DNA from: Pseudothioclava arenosa
GTDB taxonomy: Bacteria; Pseudomonadota; Alphaproteobacteria; Rhodobacterales; Rhodobacteraceae
Reading direction: 5' to 3'
Length of the DNA stretch: 64,000 nt
Assembly (NCBI RefSeq): GCF_002358085.1
Contig: NZ_NTJD01000007.1
Location: 62,001 to 126,000 of the forward strand
Positions 1-8,749 of this stretch are shown piece by piece (positions within the stretch are counted from its first letter, which is position 1; every line of letters starts with the position of its first letter). The notes beneath the pieces were generated by a model, which saw only the letters and a program-made list of their open reading frames with translations, was not told the DNA's origin and ran no database searches. The translations under genes were made by a program, and so were the position numbers.

Positions 1-100
1 CCTAACGATCGGTTAAGCGCCCCGCCGCGCCCCTGCTTTCCCTTGCATCACGGCCCGCGCGCCCCTAAAGCCAAGGCAGACAACCCGAGGAGGCCCTATC

Positions 101-505
101 ATGATCGGACGTTTGAACCATGTCGCCATCGCCGTGCCCGACCTTGAGGCCGCGTCGGCGCAATATCGCGACACGCTCGGCGCCAAGGTGAACCCGCCGC
201 AGGACGAGCCCGACCACGGCGTGACGGTCGTCTTCATTGAGCTGCCGAACACCAAGATCGAGCTGCTCTACCCGCTGGGGGAAAACTCGCCGATCGCGGG
301 TTTCCTCGAAAAGAACCCGGCCGGTGGCATCCACCACATCTGCTACGAGGTCGACGACATCCTCGCGGCGCGCGACCGTCTGAAAGAGCAAGGCGCGCGC
401 GTGCTGGGTTCGGGCGAGCCGAAGATCGGCGCCCATGGCAAGCCGGTGCTGTTCCTGCATCCCAAAGACTTCAACGGCTGCCTGGTCGAGCTGGAGCAGG
501 TCTGA
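101..505 (+). CDS. mce: methylmalonyl-CoA epimerase
   Basis: This cytoplasmic enzyme interconverts the two epimers of methylmalonyl-CoA, linking propionyl-CoA carboxylase to the B12-dependent mutase. The 134-residue protein has the glyoxalase/VOC layout of the family: LNHVAIAVPD at the N-terminus with a metal His at residue 7, GGIHHICYEVDD at residues 75-86 with the second His, and LVELEQV at the C-terminus with the Glu ligand. A strong ribosome site (GAGGAGG) lies about 9 bases before the ATG. Its stop overlaps the start of the next gene (TGATG), so the two are translationally coupled. Family assignment is secure. Confidence 0.93.
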   Translation: MIGRLNHVAIAVPDLEAASAQYRDTLGAKVNPPQDEPDHGVTVVFIELPNTKIELLYPLGENSPIAGFLEKNPAGGIHHICYEVDDILAARDRLKEQGARVLGSGEPKIGAHGKPVLFLHPKDFNGCLVELEQV

Positions 506-774
506 TGAACCTCACCGGCGGGATCGTGCTCTATGCGGTGATCTGGTTCATGGTGCTCTTCGTGGTGCTGCCGATGCGGCTGACCACGCAGGAAGAGGCC
601 GGCGAGGTCGTTCCGGGCACGCCGGCCGGTGCGCCGCATGACGCGGGAATGAAGCGCAAGGTCATCATCACCACGATCGCGGCGACGCTGCTTTGGGCGG
701 TGATTGCGGCGGTGATCCTGTCGGGGGCGGTGACGCTTGCGGATATCGACTGGTTCAACCAGCTCGAACGCTAA
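505..774 (+). CDS. DUF1467 family membrane protein
   Basis: This 89-residue protein has two predicted membrane helices (about residues 5-24 and 51-75) joined by a polar stretch rich in Glu, Pro and Gly. The motif FVVLPMRL after the first helix is typical of DUF1467, a small alphaproteobacterial family that often follows methylmalonyl-CoA epimerase. It starts on the last base of the mce stop codon, so it is co-translated with mce. No biochemical role is known. A strong terminator follows 20 bases after its stop. Confidence 0.85.
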   Translation: MNLTGGIVLYAVIWFMVLFVVLPMRLTTQEEAGEVVPGTPAGAPHDAGMKRKVIITTIAATLLWAVIAAVILSGAVTLADIDWFNQLER

Positions 775-793
775 GGTACTGACACAGAAACAA

Positions 794-827
794 AAAACCC
801 CCGCCAGAGCGATCCGGTGGGGGTTTT
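794..827. terminator. bidirectional rho-independent terminator
   Basis: A 12-bp stem (AAAACCCCCGCC paired with GGTGGGGGTTTT, loop 806-815) carries A and T runs on both sides. It therefore ends the mce-DUF1467 transcript on the plus strand and the convergent EI24-family gene on the minus strand. Confidence 0.85.
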
Positions 828-840
828 GCTGTTCCGGGCC

Positions 841-1539
841 TCAGCCCCGCGCGCTGAGCGCGTGATAGAGATGGGTGAAAGTCGCGGCACCCAGCACTGG
901 CACCAGGAGGTTCACCCCGGGGATCGAAAGCGGCAGCGCCATCAGCACCCCGGCGGCAATGATCGTGCCCTTGTGGCGAGCGAACATCGCGGCCACGGCC
1001 TCGGGGTTGCGGCGGCGTGCGGCGACCATCTGGAAATACTCGCGCCCCAGAAGATAGCCGTTCACGCCGCCGAAAATCAGTGGCGCGAAGGGCCAGAACA
1101 GCGGCACCAGCATCAGCATCAGGGCCGCAAGGTTCGCGGCGATCACCACGCCGAAGAAGCGCAGCGCCTCTTCCATGCTTTGCGCCAGCGGCTTGTCGGC
1201 CAGAGCGGGCAGGCCGGGATAGTGGCGCTCTTCGACGGCATCGGCGACCTCTTCGATGAACAGCCCGATGAAGGCCGAGGCCACGGGCGCCATCAGGAAG
1301 GGCGAGAGCAGGATCATCAAGACCACCGCGCCCCAGCTCAGCACCGAGTCGATCCAGTCGATGGTGCCGATGAAGGGCAGGGTGAACTGATCGGGGACGA
1401 GCCAGCCGATGACCTGCGCGACCACCACGAAAATCGCGATCAGCAGCGCCAGCGCCAGCCCGACGCCCTTGAGCAAGACAGAGAGCGCGCGGCGCTCGAA
1501 CAGGTCGTCGATTGCGCGCAGGAAGGCGGTAAAGATCAT
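841..1539 (-). CDS. EI24 domain-containing (CysZ-like) membrane protein
   Basis: The 232-residue protein has about four hydrophobic segments (near residues 24-47, 63-95, 128-155 and 190-212). The central motif FGGVNGYLLGREYFQMVAAR is a hallmark of the EI24/CysZ family (former DUF540). CysZ in enterobacteria is a sulfate channel; members in alphaproteobacteria are uncharacterised, so sulfate transport is only a possibility. The ATG overlaps the stop of the upstream nitroreductase gene by four bases, indicating an operon. The shared terminator at 794-827 ends it. Confidence 0.8.
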   Translation of the reverse strand: MIFTAFLRAIDDLFERRALSVLLKGVGLALALLIAIFVVVAQVIGWLVPDQFTLPFIGTIDWIDSVLSWGAVVLMILLSPFLMAPVASAFIGLFIEEVADAVEERHYPGLPALADKPLAQSMEEALRFFGVVIAANLAALMLMLVPLFWPFAPLIFGGVNGYLLGREYFQMVAARRRNPEAVAAMFARHKGTIIAAGVLMALPLSIPGVNLLVPVLGAATFTHLYHALSARG

Positions 1540-2141
1540 GCGTCAACCCAGGTGGTAATGGCGGTCAGATCGGGGCGGGGGCGTTCGGGCGGCGGGGAGG
1601 TCTCGGTGCCCAGATGGATAAAGCCCGCGATCCATTCGTGATCGGCAAGCCCCAGCGCCTCGGCGCGGAAGCCCGCGTCTTCGGTGACCCAGCCGGTCAG
1701 CCAGTTCGCGCCCCAGCCCGCGGCCAGCGCCGCATTCAGCGCGGCGGTGCAGACCGCCCCGACCGAGAGCGTCTGTTCGATTTCAGGCACCTTGTCGCTT
1801 TCGCGCGGGCAGGCGATCACCGCGATACAGCAATGCGAGCCTGCGAATTGCGAGGCGGCCTTGGTGACGGCCTCTTCGGCCAGACCGGCGGCGCGGGCGC
1901 GCGCCTCTGCGATGCCCGCCAGACGCTCCAGCGCCGGGCGCGCCAGCGCGATGAAGCGCCAGGGTTCGAGCTTGCCGTGATCGGGGCTGCGGGCGGCGGC
2001 GGTCAGGATTTCCTCAAGCGCCGCGCGCCCAGGCACCGGCAGCGTCAGCGTTTTGGCCGGGCGCGAGCGGCGCGTCAGCAGGAAGCGCAGCGCCTCTTCG
2101 TTGCGGGTGGCCGGGTTGATCGTGCCGGGGGGTATCTGCAT
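1536..2141 (-). CDS. nitroreductase family protein (YdjA-like)
   Basis: This 201-residue cytoplasmic flavoprotein candidate has FLLTRRSRPAKTL near the N-terminus, PDHGKLEPWRFIAL at about residues 50-63 (the FMN-contacting loop of YdjA-type nitroreductases) and GWGANWLTG in the second half. Such enzymes use FMN and NAD(P)H to reduce nitro compounds or quinones; the physiological substrate is unknown. I chose the ATG at 2141 because AGGAG lies just upstream, although the frame stays open to 2252. It overlaps the downstream EI24 gene. Confidence 0.85.
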   Translation of the reverse strand: MQIPPGTINPATRNEEALRFLLTRRSRPAKTLTLPVPGRAALEEILTAAARSPDHGKLEPWRFIALARPALERLAGIAEARARAAGLAEEAVTKAASQFAGSHCCIAVIACPRESDKVPEIEQTLSVGAVCTAALNAALAAGWGANWLTGWVTEDAGFRAEALGLADHEWIAGFIHLGTETSPPPERPRPDLTAITTWVDA

Positions 2142-2222
2142 GCGCCTCTCCTTTGTTGCGGATGATATCGGGGCTCGGCGCGGGGATTGCAAGCGGAGGC
2201 GGGCGGCGGATAGTCTGTGCGC

Positions 2223-2483
2223 ATGTCCACAGATCCGACCGACCTTGCCCATCTTGCCCGGCCCGGCACCGAGATCGCGCTCCGCGTGACGCCCAAGGCC
2301 TCGCGCAACGCGCTGGTCGCGGCCGAGGACGGGTTGCGCGTCTATGTCACCGTGGTGCCCGAGGGCGGCAAGGCCAACCGCGAGGTGCAGAAGATCCTTG
2401 CCAAGGCGCTGGGGCTGGCGAAGTCCCGGCTGACCCTGGTGCGGGGCGAAACCGCGCGCGACAAGGTGTTTCGCGTTGATTGA
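2223..2483 (+). CDS. DUF167 / YggU family protein
   Basis: The 86-residue protein carries the family pattern: LRVTPKASRN (residues 21-30), then VYVTVVPEGGKANREVQKILAKAL and a C-terminal LTLVRGETARDKVFRV. DUF167 proteins are small alpha/beta proteins of unknown function found from bacteria to eukaryotes. A GTG two codons upstream (2217) is an alternative start; GGAGG at about 2195 is far from both. It stands alone between the nitroreductase gene (divergent) and a GntR regulator. Confidence 0.85.
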   Translation: MSTDPTDLAHLARPGTEIALRVTPKASRNALVAAEDGLRVYVTVVPEGGKANREVQKILAKALGLAKSRLTLVRGETARDKVFRVD

Positions 2484-2587
2484 GCCACCCGTCGCGGGCT
2501 TTCGTTGCGCGGGCGCTCTGGTAACCGTCGCGGGGGTTCGGTAGACTCATGAAAGACGTAGGAAATTCGCAGAACAGAGGGGGGCGC

Positions 2588-3256
2588 ATGCCGGCACCTG
2601 AAGAGCCGTCTTCGCCGGGCACGCGCAAGCTGCAGGGCACGGTGATCGCCGAACAGCTCGAGGCCGAGATTGTCGCGGGGGATCTTGCGGCGGGCAGCAA
2701 GCTCGACGAGCTGTCGCTGGTGCAGCGCTTTGGTGTCTCGCGCACGCCGATCCGCGAGGCACTGCACAAGCTGGTTGCGCGTTCTCTGGCCGAGCGCATG
2801 CCCTATCGCGGCGTCGTCGTCGCCAATATCACCCGCGAGCGGATCGAGCAGATGTTCGAGGCGATGGGCGAGATGGAGGCGATGTGCGGGCGTCTCGCGG
2901 CCGACCGGATGACGATCGGCGAGCGGGCCGAGCTGGAGGACCTGCACCGCGCGATGGCGGGGATGGCGCAGCGCGGCGAGTTCGAGGCCTACGAGGCCGC
3001 CAACAGCGAATTTCACCAGCGCATCTATGACGCGACCCATAACCGCGACCTGATCGAGCTGTCGAATGCGCTGCGGCTCAAGCTGGCGCCGTTCCGCAAG
3101 TCGCAACTGCGCAGCGACGCCCGGATGGAGCGTTCGAACGAGGAGCATGAGGCGATCGTCTCGGCGCTGCTCGATCACGATCCGAAGCGGACCGAAAACG
3201 CCTTGCGGCGGCACCTTGTGAGTGCCGCGCGCGAGGTTCTGTCGCGGATGCGCTAG
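2588..3256 (+). CDS. GntR family transcriptional regulator (FCD type)
   Basis: The 222-residue regulator has an N-terminal winged helix (about residues 20-80, with GSKLDELSLVQRFGVSRTPI and REALHKL) followed by an all-helical FCD ligand domain (about 90-215, with AMGEMEAMC and NSEFHQRIYDATHN). Asp and His residues in that domain usually bind a metal and a small carboxylate effector. The ATG at 2588 has GAGGGGGG just upstream; an in-frame ATG at 2549 has no such site. It converges on the TRAP-GGT-TSUP operon and is the likely regulator of that operon, by proximity only. Confidence 0.9.
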   Translation: MPAPEEPSSPGTRKLQGTVIAEQLEAEIVAGDLAAGSKLDELSLVQRFGVSRTPIREALHKLVARSLAERMPYRGVVVANITRERIEQMFEAMGEMEAMCGRLAADRMTIGERAELEDLHRAMAGMAQRGEFEAYEAANSEFHQRIYDATHNRDLIELSNALRLKLAPFRKSQLRSDARMERSNEEHEAIVSALLDHDPKRTENALRRHLVSAAREVLSRMR

Positions 3257-3259
3257 GGC

Positions 3260-4087
3260 TCAGCCGAAGGCCGACATCAGCATCCGCACTGCGGTGATCC
3301 CGAGGAACAGCGCGAAGGCGCGTTTGACCCAGACCGTGTCGAGGCTATGAGCGAGTGCGGCGCCCACGGGCGCGAAGCCAACGGTGAAGGGCAGGATGAT
3401 CCCGGCGGCAAGCAGGTTCACGTAGCCCAGCGACAGCGGCGGGCGGTTCGGCACGCCCAGCCCCGAATAGACGAAGCCCAGCACCGCCGGCACCGCGATC
3501 ATGAAGCCGAAGGCCGAGGCCGTGCCCACCGCGCGCCGGATCTCGACCGAGAAGCCGTTGAGCAGCGGCACCGACAGCGTCCCGCCGCCGATCCCCATCA
3601 GCGCCGAGAACAGCCCCGTCAGGTAGGAAATCGCACCATTCACCAGCGATGAGCGCGGCAGGTGGTCGGAAATCACCAGGTTCTTCGGCGTTGCCATGTT
3701 GATCGAGACGATCAACGCGATCGTCCCGAAAATCGCCTTCAGCCCGCTCGCGTCGATGTATTTCGCGGCGAGCCCGCCGGTCAGCGCGCCGAGCACGATC
3801 CCCGGAGCCCAGAGCCTGAGCAGGCCGATGTCGACTGCGCCACGCTTGTGATGCGCGCGCGCGGAGGAGATCGAGGTGAAGATGATCGTCGCAAGCGAGG
3901 TCGCCACCGCCATGTGCATCGACAGCTCGGGCGGGAAATGCGTCGCCGAGAGGATCCAGAACAGCACCGGCACCAGCACGATGCCGCCGCCGACCCCCAA
4001 CAGCCCGGCAAGGATGCCGGCAAGGATGGCGGTGGCGGCGACGCCCCCGAGCAGGAGGGCGGCTTGTAGAAGCGAAAGGTCAGTCAT
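3260..4087 (-). CDS. TSUP family anion exporter (TauE/SafE)
   Basis: The 275-residue integral membrane protein has about eight helices. The Gly-rich motif AGILAGLLGVGGGIVLVPVL (residues 21-40) recurs as SALMGIGGGTLSVPLLNGF in the second half, the internal duplication of the TauE/SafE family. Family members export sulfite, sulfoacetate, thiosulfate or other organic anions. It is the last gene of the run dctP-dctQ-dctM-ggt-TSUP (18 bases after ggt), so it may remove a waste anion, perhaps sulfite, made from the imported substrate. That role is inference. Confidence 0.88.
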   Translation of the reverse strand: MTDLSLLQAALLLGGVAATAILAGILAGLLGVGGGIVLVPVLFWILSATHFPPELSMHMAVATSLATIIFTSISSARAHHKRGAVDIGLLRLWAPGIVLGALTGGLAAKYIDASGLKAIFGTIALIVSINMATPKNLVISDHLPRSSLVNGAISYLTGLFSALMGIGGGTLSVPLLNGFSVEIRRAVGTASAFGFMIAVPAVLGFVYSGLGVPNRPPLSLGYVNLLAAGIILPFTVGFAPVGAALAHSLDTVWVKRAFALFLGITAVRMLMSAFG

Positions 4088-4105
4088 GGTCGGTTACTCT
4101 AATGG

Positions 4106-5692
4106 TTAAAAGCTCAGCGCGGCGCCATCGGCGCGCGGATCGGTGGCAGCTTCGAAAAGCCCGTTCGGGTGGCGCAGCACAGCGCCGGCATGGCCCGCGA
4201 GATCCGAGAAGGCGTCGATCATCTCGACCTGGTGGCCCGCCGTGCGCAGCGCCGCGACCAGATCGGGGTCAACGCGCGCCTCCAGCTTGAGCGACGTCGT
4301 GTTGTCGCCCCAGGTCTTGCCCAAGAGCCAGCGCGGCGCCGTCACCGCGGCCTGCAGGTCCATGCCGAATTGCGCATAGCGGGTGAAAACGGCCGATTGC
4401 GTCTGCGGCTGGCCCTCGCCGCCCATCGTGCCATAGGCCATCACGCGGCCATCGGGCAGATGCGCGAGCGCGGGGTTGAGCGTGTGGAACGGGCGCTTGC
4501 CCGGCGCGAGCTGGTTCGGCCCCGGCTGCAACGAGAACCCCGCGCCGCGGTTCTGAAAGAACACGCCCGTGTCGGGACAGGTCAGGCCCGAGCCGAACTC
4601 CCAGAACACGCTTTGGATGAAGCTGACAACGGTGCCGTCGCGGTCGGCCGCGCCCATCCAGATCGTGTCGCCCTGTTTCGGTTCATAGGGCCACTCAAGC
4701 GCGGTGCCTCGGTCGATCCGGGCGGCCATGGCGTCGAGCCGGTCATCGGCGAGCCAGTCCTGCGCGGGTTCGCGCATCGTGGCCGGGTCGCCGAGCTCGG
4801 CGTTGCGCAGGAGGAAGGCCTGCTTGGTGGCCTCGATCAGCCCGTGAATGTGGTCGAACCCCTCGCCCTCGGTCACGCCGAGCCGGTCGAAGACGCCCAG
4901 AATCATCAGCGAGGCGATGCCCTGCGTCGGCGGTGTCATGTTGAAAAGCCTGCCTTGCGAGGTGGTGACCTCGAGCGGCGCGACCTCTTGCGCGCGATAG
5001 GCGGCGAAATCACCTGCGCGCAGCGGGCTGCCCTGCGCCTCGAGGAAGGTGCCGTGCAGTTTGGCCAGCGGCCCGTCGTAGAAGCTGCGCAGGCCATTCT
5101 CGGCCAGATGGGTCAGCGTGCGCGCCAGCGCCGGCTGCACCAGTCGCGCGCCCGGCGCGGGCACGTCGCCGTCGATCAGGAAGGTCTCGGCAAAGCCCGG
5201 CACGTCCTTTAGCCCGTCGAGTTTCTCGGCAGTGGTGCGGCTCTGGTTGCCGGTTACCGCGATCCCGTCGCGGGCATAGTCGATGGCGCGGCCCAGCAGT
5301 TGCGACAGCGGCAGGCGCCGCTCGGGGGCGACGAGGGCCAGTGCCGCCTCCCAGCCGCCGATGGTGCCGGGCACGGTCAGCGCGGCCTGCCCGCCGCGTG
5401 CGGGGATCGCGTTGATGTGGCCGCGTTCGGCATACCACTCGGGCGTCGCCAGCGCGGCGGCATGCCCGCCCGCGAAAATCCCCACCGGTGCTTCGCCGGG
5501 GCGGTGGATCAGCCAGAAGCCATCGCCGCCGATCCCGTTCATATGCGGGTAGGTCACCGCGATGGTCGAGGCGGCGGCCACCATCGCCTCGATCGCGCTG
5601 CCGCCGGCGGCGAGGATTTCCTGGCCGGCGAGGGCCGCCGCGCGATGAGGAGCCGAGATCGCGCCGTTATAGCCGAGGGCGGAGTAAAGCAT
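4106..5692 (-). CDS. gamma-glutamyltransferase family protein (copy 1)
   Basis: This 528-residue Ntn hydrolase candidate belongs to the gamma-glutamyltransferase/cephalosporin acylase family. PHMNGIGGDGF (about residues 49-59) is the conserved large-subunit loop, and GDTIWMGAADRDG supplies the predicted self-cleavage site and catalytic Thr (residue 343). GTMGGEGQPQ forms the later Gly-rich loop. There is no signal peptide, so it should act in the cytoplasm, unlike periplasmic E. coli Ggt. It lies 3 bases after dctM in a TRAP operon, which suggests hydrolysis of an imported gamma-glutamyl or related N-acyl compound. Exact substrate unknown. Confidence 0.9.
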   Translation of the reverse strand: MLYSALGYNGAISAPHRAAALAGQEILAAGGSAIEAMVAAASTIAVTYPHMNGIGGDGFWLIHRPGEAPVGIFAGGHAAALATPEWYAERGHINAIPARGGQAALTVPGTIGGWEAALALVAPERRLPLSQLLGRAIDYARDGIAVTGNQSRTTAEKLDGLKDVPGFAETFLIDGDVPAPGARLVQPALARTLTHLAENGLRSFYDGPLAKLHGTFLEAQGSPLRAGDFAAYRAQEVAPLEVTTSQGRLFNMTPPTQGIASLMILGVFDRLGVTEGEGFDHIHGLIEATKQAFLLRNAELGDPATMREPAQDWLADDRLDAMAARIDRGTALEWPYEPKQGDTIWMGAADRDGTVVSFIQSVFWEFGSGLTCPDTGVFFQNRGAGFSLQPGPNQLAPGKRPFHTLNPALAHLPDGRVMAYGTMGGEGQPQTQSAVFTRYAQFGMDLQAAVTAPRWLLGKTWGDNTTSLKLEARVDPDLVAALRTAGHQVEMIDAFSDLAGHAGAVLRHPNGLFEAATDPRADGAALSF

Positions 5693-5695
5693 GGG

Positions 5696-7021
5696 TTACC
5701 ATCCGATCAGATTGGGCAGCCAGGTCGTGAGCTGCGGGAAGAAATAGACCAGCGCGAGCCCCAGGAGCTGCAGGCCGATGAAGGGGATGACGCCGCGATA
5801 GATGTCGCTGGTTTTCACCGAGGGCGGCGCCACGCCCTTGAGGAAGAACAGCGACCAGCCAAAGGGCGGCGTCAGAAAGGAGGTTTGCAGGTTGACCGCG
5901 ACCAGGATCGAAATCCAGGCCATGTCCACCCCCGCCGCATGGAAGATCGGCAGAAACAGCGGCAGCGCGATATAGGAAATCTCGATCCATTCGAGGAAGA
6001 ATCCCAGCACGAACAGGAGCACCATCAGGAAAAAGATCTGCCCGCTCAGCCCGCCCGGGACGGCGCTGAAGGCGTCTTGCACCAACCGCTCACCGCCGAG
6101 CCCGCGGAAGGCGAGGCCGAAGGGTTGGGCGAAGATCAGGATCAGGAACACCATCGCACTGGTCACGAAGGCCGAGCGGACCGTGTCGCGCAGCACCGCG
6201 AAATTCAGCCGCCCCGAGCCCGCCGCCAGCAGGATCGAACCGAAGGCGCCCATCGAGGCGGCCTCGGTCGGCGCGGCGATGCCACCGATGATCGAGCCCA
6301 GCACCGCGACGATCAACAGGATCGGCGGCGCCACTACCTTGACCAGTTTCACCGCGATGTCGCGGCGGCTGTAGGCGGCGCGCTCCTCGGCGGGAATGGC
6401 GGGAACTTTCTCGGGGCTGAGAAGGCCGAGGATCAGCACATAGGCCACAAACAGCCCCGACAGCAGCAGTCCCGGCACCAGCGCCGCGGCAAACAGCGTG
6501 CCCACGGATTCGCCGGTGATATCGGCCAGCAGGATCAGCACGAGGCTCGGCGGGATGATCTGACCGAGCGTCCCTGAGGCGCAGATCACCCCGGTGGCGA
6601 CGCCCTTGTCATAGCCGCGCCGGATGATCGGCCCGAGCGCGATCAGCCCGACCGTGACCACGGTCGCCCCCACCACGCCCGAGGCCGCGCCCATCAGCAC
6701 GCCCACCAGGATGATCGCCAGCGCCATGCCGCCGCGCACCCCGCCCATCGCGAGGCCGATGACCTCTAGTAAGTTCTCGGCGATCTTGGATCGCTCCAGC
6801 ATGATCCCCATGAAGATGAACAGCGGCAGCGCCAGCAGCGTGTAATTCGTGACCACGCCATAGATCCGCGCGGGCAAGAGTGAAAACAGCCCCGGGCCGA
6901 ACCCCGCATAGCCGAAGACAAGCCCGGTCAGGCCAAGGCAGACCGCGACGGGCAGCCCGCCGAGGAGGAGGAGAAAGAAGGCCCCGATCATGCTCAGGGC
7001 AAGGATTTCATTCACGGGCAT
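5696..7021 (-). CDS. dctM: TRAP transporter large permease (DctM type)
   Basis: The 441-residue inner-membrane protein has about 12 helices and the DctM hallmarks GMALAIILVGVLMGAASGV, GTLGQIIPPSLVLILLAD and NLQTSFLTPPFGWSLFFLKG. It forms the Na+-driven transport pore with the small DctQ subunit and receives substrate from DctP. It sits between dctQ (15 bases) and ggt (3 bases). TRAP substrates are usually carboxylates, which would suit a gamma-glutamyl or other acidic compound, but the sequence alone does not identify it. Confidence 0.92.
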   Translation of the reverse strand: MPVNEILALSMIGAFFLLLLGGLPVAVCLGLTGLVFGYAGFGPGLFSLLPARIYGVVTNYTLLALPLFIFMGIMLERSKIAENLLEVIGLAMGGVRGGMALAIILVGVLMGAASGVVGATVVTVGLIALGPIIRRGYDKGVATGVICASGTLGQIIPPSLVLILLADITGESVGTLFAAALVPGLLLSGLFVAYVLILGLLSPEKVPAIPAEERAAYSRRDIAVKLVKVVAPPILLIVAVLGSIIGGIAAPTEAASMGAFGSILLAAGSGRLNFAVLRDTVRSAFVTSAMVFLILIFAQPFGLAFRGLGGERLVQDAFSAVPGGLSGQIFFLMVLLFVLGFFLEWIEISYIALPLFLPIFHAAGVDMAWISILVAVNLQTSFLTPPFGWSLFFLKGVAPPSVKTSDIYRGVIPFIGLQLLGLALVYFFPQLTTWLPNLIGW

Positions 7022-7036
7022 CGGCAGGGGATTCCA

Positions 7037-7567
7037 TCAGATTGCGCCTTTGCGGCGGGTGATCCGGGCGATCAGCCGGGTAAGGCTTTCGGCCGTCATC
7101 GCGACGGCCTGCAGGGCAAGCAGGGCAAAGGCCGCGGGGATCGCCGCCTTCAGGAGATAACGATAGGGCAGGCCGCCGGGGTCGGGCGAACCTTCGGAGA
7201 TCGCGTAGCTGCTTTGCACGTAAGACAGCGACAGCCAGCCGACGATCACCGCGATCGCGCCAAGCGCGAGGTTCGAGACGAGGTCGATGAAGGCCTGCAT
7301 CCCGCGCGGCATCTGCGCGTAAAAGATATCGACGCGCACTTCGCCGCCCTGGTTCAGCCCGTAAGACATGCCGAACAGCGCGCCCACGGCCATCAGGTGC
7401 CATTCCCCCTCCTGAAGGGCGACCGAGCCGAAGGAAAAGAAATAGCGAAACAGCACGTTCAGCGCGACGAGGATCACCAGCGCAAGCCCGGTCCAGGCCG
7501 CGATCTGCCCGGTGATGCGAACGGTGCCCCCGGCACCGCTCGCGATTTTATGGAGGAGGCCCGTCAT
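7037..7567 (-). CDS. dctQ: TRAP transporter small permease (DctQ type)
   Basis: This 176-residue protein has four predicted membrane helices and the DctQ pattern: NVLFRYFF (residues 41-48), EGEWHLMAVGALFGMSYGL, then a polar loop with VRVDIFY. It pairs with DctM to form the TRAP membrane complex. The ATG at 7567, 4 bases after the dctP stop, gives the normal family length; upstream ATGs in the same frame lie inside dctP. No hairpin separates it from dctP. Confidence 0.9.
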   Translation of the reverse strand: MTGLLHKIASGAGGTVRITGQIAAWTGLALVILVALNVLFRYFFSFGSVALQEGEWHLMAVGALFGMSYGLNQGGEVRVDIFYAQMPRGMQAFIDLVSNLALGAIAVIVGWLSLSYVQSSYAISEGSPDPGGLPYRYLLKAAIPAAFALLALQAVAMTAESLTRLIARITRRKGAI

Positions 7568-7571
7568 CGTC

Positions 7572-8651
7572 TCAGGCCGGCAGGTTGTGATAGGGCTTTT
7601 CCGAGATCGCCGCCCATTCGCGGTGCTCGGCGCGGAAGGCCATGAAGGCGTCATGCACCTTTTTCGTCGCCGGATCAGCGGCGGCACCCTCGGCCAGAAC
7701 CTCTTCGGTCACCTTGCGCAGCTCGGCCACGACATCCTCGGGCAGCACGCCCGCGATCACGCCCGAATTCTCGACCAGATCCTTGAGCGCAGCGGCGTTG
7801 TTGGCCTCGCACCAGGTGTGGCTTTCGAGGTTGCACGCCATCGCCGCGGTCGAGACGATCGCCTGAAGGTCGGCGGGCAGGCTATCCCAGGCGACCTTAC
7901 CGATCAGCAGTTCGGTGACGTTCGAGGGCTCGTGCCAGCCGGTGGTATAGTAGTATTTCGCGGCGTTCTGCAGGCCGAGGCGACGATCCTGATAGGGACC
8001 GACGAATTCCGCCGCGTCGATCACGCCGCGTTCGAGCGCCGGGAAGATCTCGCCGCCGGGCAGCAGCTTCACGTCGACGCCGAGCTTGGCATAGACCTTG
8101 CCGGCCAGCCCGGGGATCCGCATCTTGAGGTTCTGGAAATCGGCGACGCTCTCGATCGGCTTGCGGAACCAGCCTGTCATCTGCACGCCGGTGTTGCCCA
8201 TCGGCAGCGCCTTGAGGCCAAGGGGGGCATAAAGCTCGTCCCAGAGCTCCATGCCGCCGCCGTGATAGAGCCAGGCGTTCATGCCCTGGAAGTTCAGGCC
8301 GAAGGGCACGGTGGTGAAATACTGCGCCGCCGGGATCTTGCCGGCCCAGAAATAGGCGTTGGCCGCGTTCATCTCGACCGCGCCCGAGCGCACCGCATCA
8401 AAGCCTTCGAGCGCCGGGATCAGCTCGCCCGCCGCGAAATGCTGGATCTTGAGCCGACCGTCCGACATCGCCTCGACCTTCTTGCAGAAATCGGTCGGGC
8501 TGCCGGGGCCTTCGACGTAGAAGGGCGACCCGGGGCCATAGGCGTTGGTCATTTTCCAGTTGAAGCTGGTCTGGGCGTGGGCGACCGACGGGGCGGCGAG
8601 CGGCGCCACGGCCATCGTGGCCCCTGCGGCGAGGAATTTACGTCTGTCCAT
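7572..8651 (-). CDS. dctP: TRAP transporter substrate-binding protein (DctP type)
   Basis: The 359-residue periplasmic receptor begins with MDRRKFLAAG and a hydrophobic core ending in VAHA, a twin-arginine (Tat) signal with cleavage near residue 26. Mature-domain DctP features include PGGEIFPALERGVIDAAEF (about residue 200), where the Arg of LERG-type motifs contacts a substrate carboxylate, followed by GWHEPSN. The frame extends to 8666, but the ATG at 8651 sits directly before the Tat motif. It is the first gene of the TRAP-GGT-TSUP operon, divergent from the GntR-led ABC operon. Tat export suggests folding or ligand loading before export. Confidence 0.9.
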   Translation of the reverse strand: MDRRKFLAAGATMAVAPLAAPSVAHAQTSFNWKMTNAYGPGSPFYVEGPGSPTDFCKKVEAMSDGRLKIQHFAAGELIPALEGFDAVRSGAVEMNAANAYFWAGKIPAAQYFTTVPFGLNFQGMNAWLYHGGGMELWDELYAPLGLKALPMGNTGVQMTGWFRKPIESVADFQNLKMRIPGLAGKVYAKLGVDVKLLPGGEIFPALERGVIDAAEFVGPYQDRRLGLQNAAKYYYTTGWHEPSNVTELLIGKVAWDSLPADLQAIVSTAAMACNLESHTWCEANNAAALKDLVENSGVIAGVLPEDVVAELRKVTEEVLAEGAAADPATKKVHDAFMAFRAEHREWAAISEKPYHNLPA

Positions 8652-8749
8652 TGGCTGTCCTTTCATGGGGAGGTGTGACGCTTTCTTTAAGGGGCAGCCT
8701 TGGATGTGGAGCTAGAGAATTCGGCTCATTTATCGTGATTGGCTATAGA

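Noticed and set aside
1-100. End of an upstream gene before mce
   Set aside because: A stop in one frame at 14-16 could end a gene entering from the left, but too few codons are visible to support it.
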